From the NCBI GenBank assembly GCA_020698575.1, contig CM036248.1, positions 23,548,229 through 23,612,228 on the forward strand: 64,000 nt of DNA. The letters run 5' to 3'. Below are positions 48,618-61,309 of this stretch, in pieces. A program made the position numbers and the translations under genes. Origin of the DNA: Bostrychus sinensis. Its lineage: Eukaryota > Chordata > Actinopteri > Gobiiformes > Eleotridae. Position 1 is the first letter of the stretch. The number at the start of each line of letters is the position of its first letter. A model generated the notes under the pieces. The model was not told where the DNA came from. It worked only from the letters and a program-made list of their open reading frames with translations, and did not search any database.

Positions 48618-50334
48618 TCAGGAAGAGTCCAGTTGTCTGTGATGTTCTGCTCTGACAGAGGAGTACACACACTCCTGCTCTCTTCTTGTTTTACTGCTCT
48701 GTTTCACTTTTCTGGAAGAAAAATTCAGCGCTGCATAGTTGACATCTGCAGCTCCACCACCCTGTGAATATGGATTTTTTGGAATATAAACAGAAATATT
48801 GTTAGCACAAATAGGAAAAAAAAAAACAATCCACTGTTGAGCAAATGCATTTGTTGTATGCATTTATATTTTTATATTTTTAAGCAAATATGATAACTGT
48901 GGAGCATCATTTTTAATGCTGGTGATGTTCAAAATATACGCTCAATATACATCCAATGTTTTAACTCCATTATATGAATGTTTACTCACCACAGCTTCTG
49001 ACTGATTCCTAGCTGGCTTATCACGATGTAGACTATTGATAGTATCAGGAGCATCTGTAAAAGAAGAAATGCTACACTATTACAACACAATAATAATGCA
49101 GGCATGTACAACGTTACACACAGGATGTATTAAAATATACCATGGAATAATCAAGCCATTACATTTTAATGATATTACAGCTCACCTCTGCAGTGCTCAC
49201 AGACTCTGCTTCTCTTTAGACAGACGCACAGGACGATGATCACAACCACACAGCAGGACAACAGGACTGACAGAGCCACAGTCACTGGGTCCTGGTCTGA
49301 AATAATGTTCATAGGTAGAATTTATGTTTTGAGTAAAATAAATACATAAATAATTTAAAAAATGATAACATGCCAACTTGAGTGCATTGAACTGGGTACA
49401 ACAATGGTGTAATACTGTGTAACCAGAGAGACAACAATAATGGATTATTTCACACAGTAATGGTGACAATAGTAAAGTTATATAAATGTGTGGGCAGATT
49501 TATGGTTTGGAAAACAATACAACGTCGGACCTTGTTTGCAAAGAAACTATATCCTACAATATATTGTACACCAGACGAGTCCAAAGTCCAGCCTGGGGCT
49601 TGAGTGGCACAGAGTGAGATTTCTTACGGCTCTTAGCTTCCATTAAAAATGAATTGTTTATGGCCCTCAGTACCATCAAACAGCATTTAGTAGTTTTTTC
49701 AGTACTTTACTGTTACAACTGTCAAGACAGATGTGACTTTTTCATGAGTTTGTTCGAAATTAGTTTAAGTCTGAATTTAGGACCACACAAGAGTATACTA
49801 ACTATAAACAATTAATAATAAAATCAAACAAGAAATATATGGAGTTAGGGAATTATTCATTTTTTCCCTGACTGATTTATTTCTTTAGTATAGAACATTT
49901 AGAAAATAGAAAAATATCTATTTTTTTTTTTTTTTTTTTTAATTTTACATTTTTGAAAAATCAGAAAGCAAAATCAAAAATATCACTTTTGGCCATTGGA
50001 CAATTTCACAGTCTCATATTTGGCCTTCTTTCAAAAAGTTTGAACAGCCATATATAAAATTGACTTTTATTGTTGACTTATTACATTTTGTCTGCAGCAG
50101 GCAGCATCAAGTCAACATCAACATATTAGATAACTTTTATGATAGACACGTGGATAATGATTATTTTGCTAATCAATAAGTAAAAGACAAAATCTGGTTT
50201 GCTTTGAATTTTAATGAACTTGCTTCAGGCTAAAAAATACCAGTGCCTAATAAATAAATGAATAAAAGGTGAAAATCAAGCAAAGAGAAGATGACATTCA
50301 CTTCTACTTTGTTTGAATAGGCCATGGGAGCAGG

Positions 50335-50369
<35 letters not shown>

Positions 50370-51283
50370 TACAAATTAGTTATTGTCGTAGTACTACATA
50401 TATATTTAGTACAAAAAATAAATTAAGACTTACTTATCTCCACTCTTGTTCCTTCTCCAAACAGGACCTGTCCACATGTGTCCACAGTGCAGTAGTACGT
50501 CCCAGTGTCAGAGGAGTCCCCTATAGTTTTAGACAGACTGTAGACACAACTGTTGTTTGTAAAGTTGTACATTACTCCAGTGTGAGCCTCCACAGATCCA
50601 GCTCTGAACCAGTGCACTCTGTGTTGTTGTGGACACTGGACTTGGTTTTTGTTTTTGGACTGAAGTGAGCACTGAAGAGACACTGAGCCTCTTGGCTGCA
50701 CTGAGGCTGATGCTGGACTTTGTCTCACATGAACACAGTTGTTTGAGTTTTCTTTATCTGTGTCAAGGAAAACAAAATCAAGTGTCAAAAAAGATTAATT
50801 AACTTTAAAATGAAAGTAATGCTCAAACAGTTTACCATTAACAACCAAGAAAGTGCTGTTTAAAGAGACTTGTCCATATCTATCAGTCTTTTGACAATAG
50901 TAGATTGCCTCATCCTCCTTTTTTATATTTCTGATAGTAAAAACATACTGCTTGTCTTTTACGGTGAAGTTAAAACGTTGATCTGTAAATAAATCATCAA
51001 CTGTTGTTGTTTTATATAATATTTTTGCAATAGTTTGCATCATGTGTCCAAGAGGCTGTTTAAACCAGAAGAAAAAGTATTCAGAAGAATCTGAACATGT
51101 AAATGTGACGTTGTCTCCAGGTTGAACCACAGTCACAGGAATTAGCTCCTCTACACTTTGAGCTGAAAACACACAAAAACATTACAATATACAGTAGTAT
51201 TTATTGTATTGTACATTTTTGTAAATGTAGCTGTACTTATCCAAAGTGCTCAGAAAGATAAAGGCAGTGAGTGATCTAATCAT
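48618..51283 (-). CDS. Minus-strand NITR-like inhibitory receptor, second copy
   Basis: Predicted 337 residues if spliced as its paralogue. Exons: 51241-51283, 50836-51162, 50434-50757, 49186-49296, 48990-49054, 48618-48761. V domain (SSEYFFFWFKQPLG, EAIYYCQKTDRYGQ) is nearly that of the 38 kb gene; I, transmembrane and tail follow the 27.5 kb gene, including the ITIM VNYAAL and CVYSSV. It therefore looks like a recombinant of the two. The first intron starts ATAAGT in place of GTAAGT, the same change as at 38983. With no normal donor the signal exon may not join in frame, and no alternative upstream start like that of the 38 kb gene is seen (frame begins MFSAQ at 51172). All other exons are open. 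Confidence 0.8.
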
Positions 51284-52031
51284 GGTTTGATCTGATGTAT
51301 GAGGCAGACGTATACATGTGTATTTGAAGTGCTCTCACCTATAAGGGGGCTTTGAAAAGCGGAAATTGTTACCATTGGCTGAAAGCACAAATTTACCACC
51401 CCCTAAAAATAGTAAAGGAATCAGGCTCCTATTTTAGTACAAGCTGTATGCAGCTTTTAAAATATAATTCTCCATTATATTATTATATTATATTATTGCT
51501 GCATTTATTTGGATTGTGGAAGCTAAAGGCAATACTCAACACCAATAGAACTGCTTCCTGTTAAAGATACAAGGCACAGTTAAACAAATTAGTTTGAGCC
51601 AGAGTCATGTTCTACTAATTTAACAAAAATAATACTGCCTATATTCACTTTATTCATGAATGCTAGAACACACAGGCCAGGATATAACATGCCTGTAAAT
51701 ACTCCATAGGCCAGACCAGATTTTGGTACAACTCTGTGGCAAAACGTAGAAGTGATTTTTTATGTCCATGTCTTAACTTGATATTCTGGTAGTGAAAGCC
51801 CTTCCTGAGTGGTAGCTGTATCATAGATATGAGCAACGCACACATTGGGGAACAGCAGAGGAGGAAGCAGATGGAGCAGTAAAGACGCTGGGATTCAGAC
51901 GCACAGGAGAACTGATACAACTGTGCACTAAAAGCTAAGTAAAGGAATGTGTGAGCTGCCGTCTGTTGAGGAAAGTGTGTGTGTTTGCAGCGCTTACAGA
52001 CTATCCCTCTCTTCAGACAAACACACAGGAC

Positions 52032-52074
<43 letters not shown>

Positions 52075-52094
52075 TATTATTATTATTATTATTA

Positions 52095-52138
<44 letters not shown>

Positions 52139-53512
52139 GTGCTTTTCTAGGCACTCAAAGTCACTTTACAATTTGGTGCATTATTCATTCACTCCTCAGT
52201 CACACTCTGTGGTGGCGAGATACTGTTGTAGCCACAGCTGCCCTGGGGCAGACTGACAGAAGCTTGGCTGCCATTTTGCACCTATGGCCCCTCCGACCAC
52301 CACCAAACACACTTACACTGACAAAGTGGGTGTATGGGATGGATTTATGTATTTGAACAAACTGAGTACAGTCAAGTATAAGGTGAACCTGTAAAATGCT
52401 GTATTGTGTTTGCCAATACATGTGAGACGGTTGGGTGGGAGATGGGGTCAAAAGCAGCTGTGGGATTGAGAAGAATGAGTATGGTGAGGAGTTCAGAGTC
52501 AGTTGCCATGAGAGGGTCATTTGTTATTTTGACTAAAGTCATTTTTGTGCTGTGAAATTTTGGGTGGTGGTAAGATGAGCGCAAAGATAGTACTGAGTTT
52601 GAAGAGTCAGTGTTATAGTTCCTTCTGGATCACCAGGCAACGTATTTTCACCACAGAAACCAAGCAAGTATCTAGGTGTTGGAGCAGTGCCGGTAGCTAA
52701 GCAGAGTTCTGTTTGGTTCTGTTAGCACAAGAACTCAACAGGTAACCAGCGATGAGACAGGTGAAGGTGACAGCCAACCATAAATGATTTGATTCAGCCC
52801 ACAAAGATGTAATCCAACTGCTGCTGTAGTACAAATTGGTATTACTGGTCAAATGGTTGAAAGAGCTGTAAACCACATAAAAACATGATGTAAGGAGAGA
52901 ACAGCAGCAGCTAGTTGCACCAGCGTTCACTCAGTTTCCACCATCTTTCAGATTTGTCTCACAGATGGAAGATCATACTAATTAGTGGGAGATAGTAGCC
53001 ATTAATTAATCATACTAATGAAACTAAGCAAACAATTTATAGCTATTATAATAGGGCATATTCTGGTGTTTTATGAAATAAAACAGCAAGAATCCATGTT
53101 TGTTTGGGTCAGCAGTGCACTGCTTACGTCCCACCCATCGTTTCTCTGATTGGTTAATCCGCCCTGTTATTGTTCCGCCTCAGAAACGAAATGTTACCAA
53201 AAAGATACCAGATTAACTTTTTTGTATAGAATAGGATATGAGCTTGTCTGTCAGGCCAGGTTAGTATTATTGATCTCCAACTCTATTTTACTTTAGTACA
53301 GAATTTAAAAACTCCTACAATCTATTCAGCACTTACTACAAAAAACTTCTCTGTCATTGGCAAGAATGAAACCAAAATACTACAGCATTATGATGTTTAA
53401 CTTTTCATTTATCATTCATCTTGAGCAGATTTTAAAATGTGCAGTCAAACCTAGCTCAGCTGTTTATATTAACACTCTAGAAGAGGAGGCTTTAACATGC
53501 ATAAGTGTTAGG
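51284..53512. other. Upstream flank with repeats and fossil exon end
   Basis: Copy of 30120-31860 without the gypsy element. It holds the fossil transmembrane-exon end (about 51985-52032), the (AAT)n(ATT)n array (52033-52137), the interspersed repeat (52140-52310) and the LINE RT fragment (52330-52560, minus). No gene is supported. Confidence 0.65.
52033..52137. repeat. (AAT)n followed by (ATT)n, hairpin-forming
   Basis: About 40 bases of AAT repeats run straight into about 60 bases of ATT repeats with one TCA interruption. The two halves are complementary and could fold into a long hairpin. The homologous places at 30868 and 39820 hold shorter or different repeats. Confidence 0.9.
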
Positions 53513-53762
53513 GCGGCATGGTGGCATAGTGGTTAGCACTCCTGCCTCACAGCAAGAATGTCTTGGGTTCGATTCCTGGACCAGGTGGGACCTTTCTGTG
53601 TGGAGATTGCATGTTCTCCCCGTATCTGCATAGGTTTCCTCTGGGTGCTCCGGTTTCCCCTACCACTAAAAACATGTACAATAGGTCCCCCATGGGGCCA
53701 GGACTCCCCTGCCAAAGAGATTCTGAATCTCAGTGGGACTTTCCTGGTTAAATAAATAAAAA
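53513..53762 (+). mobile_element. tRNA-derived SINE-like repeat, second copy
   Basis: As at 40929-41165 but slightly longer, keeping GGTTTCCTCTGGGTGCTCCG in the body. A and B box-like motifs are both present. Confidence 0.75.
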
Positions 53763-54240
53763 AATATACACGAAATTGTTGTGGGAAAGTCTTACTTTTA
53801 AGAAGCTACAAATTCAATTTATAGTCACACAACACAAAAATAATGCAATACTTTTGATGATATTAACATGCACCTGACCACCTAACACAGTGGAACAGAG
53901 GTAAGCAATTGTCTCTGAGTGGAGTCTGCATGTTCCTCCTGTGTTAGGACTCTAGCTTCCTTTCACAATCCAAAGACATGCATGTATAGATGAACTGGTA
54001 ACTCTCTCTTGTTAATTAAATATGTATGGTTGCCTGTCAGTCTCTGTGTGTAAGCGCTGTTTACTACCTGGCCATTGTGCCCCACCTCAGACCCAAAGTT
54101 ACTGAGACAGACATAATATTCAGAAAGAGGAACATTCAAGTGAACAGCCCTGGCCTCAGGGTCAGAGGGGCCCAATAAAATTAACAACATAATCTAAGCA
54201 ACATTTAAATGTACGATCAAGGACATATATATTTTATTTA
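53763..54240. other. Gene-free spacer
   Basis: Old repeat fragment at 53900-54060, duplicate of 41310-41460. No gene seen. Confidence 0.6.
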
Positions 54241-54299
54241 TTTTACCAAATAAAATCAGTGAGCCAAATGCATTATTGTTGATGTCGATGTTAACTTAT

Positions 54300-54624
54300 C
54301 ATAGACTCTAACTGATTCCTTGCTGGTATGTACCTATCTCGATTATTGGGACTGTCAGGAAAATCTGTAAAATAATAAGACATGCCACACTATTACAACA
54401 CAATAATATGCATGTACAAAACTGTAAACAGGATGCAGTGATAAAATATACTAGGAAATAATAGAGGCACCACATTTTATGACAGCTCACCTCTGCAGTG
54501 GTCACAGACTCTCCCTCTCTTCAGAAAGACACAGAGGACGATGATCACCACCACACAGCAGGACAACAGGACTGACAGAACTACAGTCAGTGGGTCCTGT
54601 TGCAGCAATGGGTCCCTGGTCTAG
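54300..54624 (-). pseudogene. Orphan minus-type transmembrane exon, frameshifted
   Basis: Duplicate of 41708-42019. The acceptor is TTCTAG and an extra base near 54612 shifts the frame before the hydrophobic segment, so this copy is further decayed. Confidence 0.7.
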
Positions 54625-54984
54625 AAAAATGTTCAAAAGTAGAATTTTTGTTTTTCATATAATAAATACATAAAACTGATTATTGATTTCCAACTTGTGT
54701 GCATTGAACAAGGTGCAAGCATGGCACATGCTAATGTGTGAAAGTGTATGTCACACAGGGATTGCGGAAATTATGGAGATCAGCCGAAAGCACAAATATA
54801 CCATCCCCTAAACTCACTGAACAACTCCTATTAAAGTTCTAGAGCAGTAGAATAGAGCAGCCTATTTAATGTTGCTTTTTTCTTCATTTTGTTATTATAT
54901 TGTTGCTGCATTTATTTAAATGATGACAGTTCAAAGAAATATCACCAATAAAATGGCTCCATGTAAGGACATACAGTCATGTAA

Positions 54985-55600
54985 AAATTTGGGACCCCCT
55001 GATAATTATAATTATTTTAATTCATGAGCTTGCAGGATGATGTTGTAGATCTTTGGAGGTGATCTGTGGGTTGTCTTTAACCATTCTCACCATTTCTTGC
55101 CTATGTCTCTCTGTTTTTTTCTTGGCCTGCTACATCTGACCAACATCAACTTTGCCTGTGTCCTTTCATTATCTGATTTCCACCTTAAAGCTGAACTCAA
55201 TAACTTTTTTTTATCTTAATAAACCATTTCCAAGTCTGTGCAATGGATAAATTAGTTGCTGTGAGGCATATCAAGCACCCTTCATCTTCCCCTGGTGTCT
55301 CTGGGCCAAAAGTGACACTTGCAACAGTGAGCGTCTCCGACCTGGTGTCACAGAAGTCCAGGATTTTGCGAGAAAGCGGCACATCATGTTAGCAAAACAA
55401 CCAAGCCAGCATTGATTTATTTATTTAATTATTTAGTCACAGGAGTCATTTGGACAAATGTAAGGGGAGCTCTATAGAGGAAAAAGGGGCAAAACAGCAA
55501 AGAAACAAGCAAAGTTACTGAGTTCCGCTTTAAATATTTCTCATTATTGAAGGCACCTGCCTATGAAGTTCAAATATTTGCCCAAATATTTGCACAAAAT
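54985..55600 (-). mobile_element. Tc1-like remnant with nested MITE, second copy
   Basis: Duplicate of 42385-43080. The MITE inverted ends are at about 55185 and 55535. The transposase frame is shorter and shifted. Confidence 0.6.
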
Positions 55601-55627
55601 TTTTTTTTATTTCATTTAATTAACTGC

Positions 55628-55890
55628 AGCCCTCAGCCCATCATCTTCAAACTCCTAACCATTGTGTTCAAGTCCCTCCATAACCTGACCCCACCTACCT
55701 CTCTGAACTCCTCCACCTCCATGCTCCCACCTGGACTCTCAGATCGACCTGTCTCCCCAGGTTTTGTGTTTAGTCTCCACTGCTGCCCCCACTGGAACTC
55801 CCTCTCCAATCACATCAGAGACTCCTCCTCACTCACCTCCTTCATAAAAGCCCTGAAAACCCACCTCCTCAGAACTGCCTTTAAATAACT
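55628..55890 (+). mobile_element. LINE ORF2 C-terminal fragment
   Basis: Frame with IIFKLLTIVFKSLHNLTPP, WNSLSNHIRDSSSL and KALKTHLLRTAFK; the more complete twin of 43091-43363. Confidence 0.7.
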
Positions 55891-56751
55891 GTGTCTCATC
55901 CTATGAGGGGCCGTACAAGACATTATTCATTCTGACGCTCTCACACATATATTCTCCTCTCACACACATAAATTCTTCTCTCATGTATGTATATGTTCTC
56001 TCACACACATATATATTCTCCTCTTCAATTTACCGACAATTTACCAAAAGCCGACGACCCAAACACATTATAAAGTGCATAAAACATCTGAAACACTTTA
56101 GAACACAACCTGTGTAAGTGGCTTTAAAAGTCTTAAAACTTTAAGACTGTAGACTGCTGTTAGAAGAGTTAACCCTCTCCAGGCAGGCGTTGCAGATTTG
56201 CAACAGCTAAATGCTCATTACCTAATTACAAAAAAAAATAAAATAAAAAAATTCAGAATTGTTTATTACTACCCCATATGATAATGTCCCCCAAATATCA
56301 GATTTTTCCTGTTACTAAAACTTAATTTGAGCCTGAGAGGGTTAAGGCAAAAAATGTAATAGCTAAAATAAAATAAAATAAATTCATCCAATAGTGCCTG
56401 ATAAAAATAAAGAAAGTCCATGGCTTAAAATGAACACTAATGTCTTGTTTGTGGTTGGGTCTCTGTAGCTAAATAACTTTCTGTGTGCTTTATGTGACGG
56501 GGGTTTCATTGAGCCACGGTGTCCCGCCTCAGCGCTCAGCGATATTATTCAAAAAATAACTTCATACTCATCTGTCTGTTCATCTGTTCATCTTTGTTTT
56601 TGTTTTGTTTGACTTTTTGAAGACTCTCCCTCATCCAGGCTAATCTAATTGAACAAAAGATTAAAAGATCAAAAACGAATGAAATAAAAAAAAAAGGAAA
56701 ACAAGTCCAGAAGACTTAAAGATACAGTATACTAATCCTAACAGTATATAA

Positions 56752-56782
<31 letters not shown>

Positions 56783-56830
56783 ATGTATTTTATTGTATTA
56801 TTAAAATAAGTTTGGAGCCCTGAGTGATAC
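55891..56830. other. Gene-free spacer
   Basis: Duplicate of 43364-44230, with an (AAAT)n array at 56748-56784. Confidence 0.6.
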
Positions 56831-56837
56831 ACATGCA

Positions 56838-57339
56838 GTGTACCTACTGTTAAGTGATTACATTTTGCCTACAAGAGGCCAAGTTTACCAAAACTGTACC
56901 AAAGGCTGGACAAGGGCTGAGACAATGTTTACTGATATAAAATACATCCTACATAAACCACAGTGCCTCTCTATCTGTCCATCACTCAGCAGTCTGTGTA
57001 TAAGCATCTGTGTGTGGGGAGTCTGTCGTGTAGCACTCATGGTTCTAGAGGTGACCTTTGTTTTTTGTATTGAGACCAGTGAATGTAGCAGAGATGAAAT
57101 GCTCTTCTATTTTGTTCTGTTTTTGTTTTCCTTTTCATGTGCTCCAGGAGGATCACCAAAACAGTATGATGAGCTTTTGAAGATGCGTTCTCTCAGTGAA
57201 ACAAAAGTGACTGCTGGTGGTGTTTACTGTAATGTGTTGTGTTGGCGACATTATTTCCACTGTGCTCATATAAAGCGAAGAATCACAAACCAATCAGATT
57301 GTTCTAAAGAGCTCCTCCCTCTCATATCATTATATTAAA
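56838..57339 (+). promoter_or_regulatory. Upstream module and NITR promoter block
   Basis: Repeated upstream module (56838-57180) fused to the promoter block: CCAAT at 57290-57294 and TATATTAAA at 57331-57339. Confidence 0.55.
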
Positions 57340-57393
57340 GCAGAGGCACCATTTTACACTGCACTTGCAATGCACCAACATCATAACTGTGGG

Positions 57394-58837
57394 ATGAATA
57401 AGAAAATGTGCTCTATATTATATGCACTGCTTGTCGTCCAAGTGGCCCGTAAGTATTTAAAGTCAAAAGATCTCAACTCGTTACTGCTCGGTGTTGAAGT
57501 GAATTTACTTTTGTTGACTTTAATTTTTTTGCAGGATGTGCAGATGATCTGAAATTGGTGACGAGAACTTATAAAGTTGGAGACACAGTGACTCTCAAAT
57601 GTCCTCGCCATTACAAAGAGTTATCAACATTGCATTGGATCAGACTTCTTTCTGGAAATATGCCTGAATCCTTAGGAGGGACGACTTCATATGACTCTAC
57701 GTTTGTAAATGAGACACCTCACCCTTCTTTTAAAACAAAACAAGAACCTGGATCATTCGTCCTGGAGCTTGATAAGGCCAAGCTGAGTGACACTGGATTT
57801 TACTACTGTGTGAAAGTAGAAAATGATTTCAAAAATCTGACTTTTGTGACTGGGACATTTGTAAAAATTCAAGGTAAATTAGTGAGATTTTACATTTGTG
57901 TTAATTATTTTATGATGATTGTATATTTTCTGTGTTTTTAGACCCAAAGGCAGACCTCAGTGTGGTCAGTCCAGACCTCTCTGGTCCTGTTCACTCAGGA
58001 CACTCTGTGGATCTACAGTGTTGGGTCCAAACTGAGAATCAACAGTGTTTAGAGGAGCACATGGTTTTGTGGTTCAGATCTGGACTGGATCAGTCTAGTC
58101 CTGGTTTAGTCTACACTCAGAGGAACAGCTCTGGTGAGTGTGACAGGAGTCCAGAAGATCATGGTCCTCACAAATGTTTCTACACTTTCTCCAAAACCAT
58201 GAGCCCCTCTGACGCCGGGACGTACCACTGTGCTGTGGCAGCCTGTGGACAGATCCTCTTTGGAAATGGAACAAAAGTTGATGTTAAAGGTATCTGAAAC
58301 TTGTTTATTGTTGTGGATATTGTATTTGGTTTGATATTTTGATTTAACTTGATCTTTTACTTTTTTTTATTTTTTTTTATTTTGCAGAAGGTGAAAAGTG
58401 TCTTTTAGAGAAGACAGTCCTTATCGTGCTTAGTGTTCTTTTAACCATCGGTCTTATCATTATATTCATCCTCATTTGTTCCATGAAGAGGAAGTGTTGT
58501 TGTTTTCTTGGTAAAACTAAACTTTTTATACCTTACTTAAGAGTTGTGCCCTGAATTAAAACACTCAAATATCCTACTCCTGTTTCAGTCGGACAAAATC
58601 TAAATGATGCAAAGATGACTGAACGCACAAATCAGCAGGTAAGAAGTTTAAGAGAATATAGAAACAATTATTCCTATTACTTCTTTAAAAATCTTACGTA
58701 ATTGTCTTCCACAGAGAGATGCTGAGGTGATGTATTCTGCTCCAACGTTCAACAACAAAAAAGCTGAGAAGTCCCAGCGCAGGACGGTGAAGGCAGAGGA
58801 ACATGTCGTCTACTCTGATGTCAGAGTCAAACATTAA
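57394..58837 (+). CDS. NITR-like receptor, VVYSDV-type tail (complete)
   Basis: Predicted 345 residues. Exons: 57394-57448, 57535-57873, 57942-58289, 58388-58510, 58589-58638, 58715-58837; phases all fit. V domain with TLKCP, LHWIRLLSG and GFYYC; I domain with six cysteines and FGNGTKVDVKG. The transmembrane exon begins EGEKCLLEK and ends KRKCCC, one Cys fewer than its relatives. Tail: VMYSAP and ITIM-like VVYSDV near the end. The V exon is closest to the 11.3 and 6.1 kb genes, the tail to the 18.2 and 44.8 kb genes. The cryptic donor at 58134 in the I exon is in frame with the transmembrane exon. PolyA signal 59043-59048. Confidence 0.9.
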
Positions 58838-60600
58838 GTCATAACAGTGCACACTTACAGTTTCCTGTTTGGTACAATGTAGGGAAAAACGTATGCATTT
58901 TATTATACATTTGCCTTGCTATCATGAAGAACTGCTTTAATAATTCTTTAATAATTTTTTGTACTTATTAACCTTTAGATAACACAATGTAATAGCCACA
59001 CTTAGCCACCAACTTTTGTAAAGGTTTGATGCAAACAGAAGCAATAAATGTTGTTTTTGCTCATCCAGTCTGCATGGTTCATAAATATTATTGTTACTAG
59101 ATTATAGGTGGCAGTACTACACTTGAGCCGTCATTTGGATTCAACCTGGTGGCACTGTGGCAAAGTGACCCCCCTCAGGACCCCCTGCAAAAGAGATGGT
59201 TAACCTCAGTGGGACAACCTCGATAAATAAAGGTCAAACTCTGTTCTCAAATTGAAATGGTTTAGACTCAGACTTGCAGCTCATCTCCAGAAGACTCAAT
59301 TTGGAAAACATTTGGTGGTTTGAAGTCCCATTTATTGAATAGCCCAAGATGGAAGTGAGGTTTTTTGTCACTGTCAGTAGAAAAACAATGGAAAACAGTT
59401 TAGCAGCTCATTTGTACAGCAGTAATAAAAACAATAGCATATTTTAAGCAAAATATTATATTTCTGGTATATACAAAAGAGCAAACAATAGTAACAATAA
59501 AATGACAGTACTAGTAATAATACTGAAATAGACACAATGTGAGATCCTGGTGTTGAGATGAAGTGGCAGTCATATAGTACTGTTGTTGACTCAAGTGAAA
59601 AGTGGTAAAAAGTCTTTCATGACACACCAAGGCCTCAAGCGTGAGTTAGGCTTGAAAACTTGTGACTTAACCTCTACATAGCTTTGTGGTCGCAGGGAAC
59701 CTGTGCATGAATCTATGAAACACTTAGCTGCTGGGCGGTAGCACCATTTTCAGTTATTGTCTTTTTTAGTGTTGACTGCTCATTGACATATAACAGTGAC
59801 ATCACCTGCACCCACACATCACTGGGCAACAAGAATAAAACCTAATGTTGCTTAGTGTCCATTGTTTGTTCAAAGATAATTGTTTCAGTCGCTAAGATCC
59901 ACAGTTGTTTTATCTGATTTGTGTTGTCATGATGCTAAAATTACAAACATGATTGATGATATTGTTTGAGGTTTATATTCCTATCATATTTTGTATAGAA
60001 CTGTTTTTAATGCATTTGCACATTTTTGCTCAATTTTATTTTCCATACAAGCAGCGGTTATTAGTTTATTCTCCAAAAGAACATGCTGATGCTTAAATAG
60101 ACCACAGTCATGTAGGTGCATTTGAGTGACTGCAGATAAACGGCTGTGAGAGGTCGGTCCCAACTGAAGCAATGGGAAACAGCTCTCTATGGCTGGGGAT
60201 TCAGACTCTCCAGCTTTCAAAAGAAAGTTGGTGGGTCTGGCTCACCAGGCTATAGGTACATGATTTATTCAACACTTTACAAAATAATAAATTAATTTAT
60301 TTTTAATACGGCCTTAAATCACTTCAGATAAAGATCATGTTTCTCCTTAAAAGGTGTAATTTGTCCTATTTAATTACATTTTGCATGTTTGTTTATTTTC
60401 AACCACTACTAGTACAAGTTATTAAGCTGCAATAGGTATGGTTAATATTTATATTTATTGTGAAAATCAGAAGTTATTTAATGGGCTGACTTTGGCCCAC
60501 AGACTTAAAGTTTAAAATCCAGCTCACCGTTTGTAGCTGCAGAAATGGACAGTGATGGTTTTGACACGACCGATTTGGGACCTTAGCAGAAAAAAAAATA
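58838..60600. other. Shared receptor 3' flank, gene-free
   Basis: As 46297-47900. An extra stretch at about 60030-60360 is absent from the 47 kb copy but partly present at 24850-24990 (GGGAAACAG, CTATGGCTGGGGATTCA). No gene is supported. Confidence 0.65.
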
Positions 60601-60649
60601 GTTAAAAACATTTTTTCACGCTACTACATTTTTGCACATTTCTGTACAC

Positions 60650-61245
60650 ACTCCTCAGTGTGCACGAGCTAAATAAAATGGTTGTATTGCCAAAATTCAC
60701 ACATCTCTTTCAAAACATTCCCATTTTTATAAAACAAAAATCTTTCTTTAAATCACTTGACAAACTCTTAACTTCATTTATCTGGAAAGGTGGTTTACAC
60801 AAGATCAAGAAAGCTGCTCTTCAGAGACACAAAAATAGGGCTGGGCTTGCACTTCCGAACTTCCTTTACTACTACTGGGCCTGAAATATACAAATTATCC
60901 TACAGTGGGTTTATTCTGACTCCACAAACCAACCTGAACTGAATATGCTACCAGCCACCCACCAGGGGGTAACACGTTACAAAGGATTTATTTTTCTTTG
61001 CTTTTTCTTCTTCTTATTATTATTTTCTTCTCTTATTGTCTATATGTTACTCCAAGGTATACCATCACTTAAAACACACATATTTGGAAATGATGTGAGG
61101 GTTGGTGGGTTTGGGATGGATCTATATGACACGTTCATATGATGTTATGTATGTTTTGCTGGTCAAATGTGTATGTACATTTATTTTGTTGTCATTTGTA
61201 AGAACAAAAGAAGGGATTAAAAGAAACTGAACTTGAATAATTGGA
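60650..61245 (+). mobile_element. L1-like LINE ORF2 end fragment
   Basis: Plus-strand frame from about 60660 has LPKFTHLFQNIPIF, SFFKSLDKLLTSFIWKG and GLALPNFLYYYWA, motifs near the end of L1/Tx1-type ORF2. A 3' tail (AACTGAACTTGAATAATTGG) leads to the next receptor. It is a different clade from the L2/CR1-like pieces. Confidence 0.75.
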
Positions 61246-61309
61246 GAAAAAAAAACTGCGCACTACGTATGTTAGTTTATTAAAAAATGAGAATAGATCA
61301 AAGCACATC

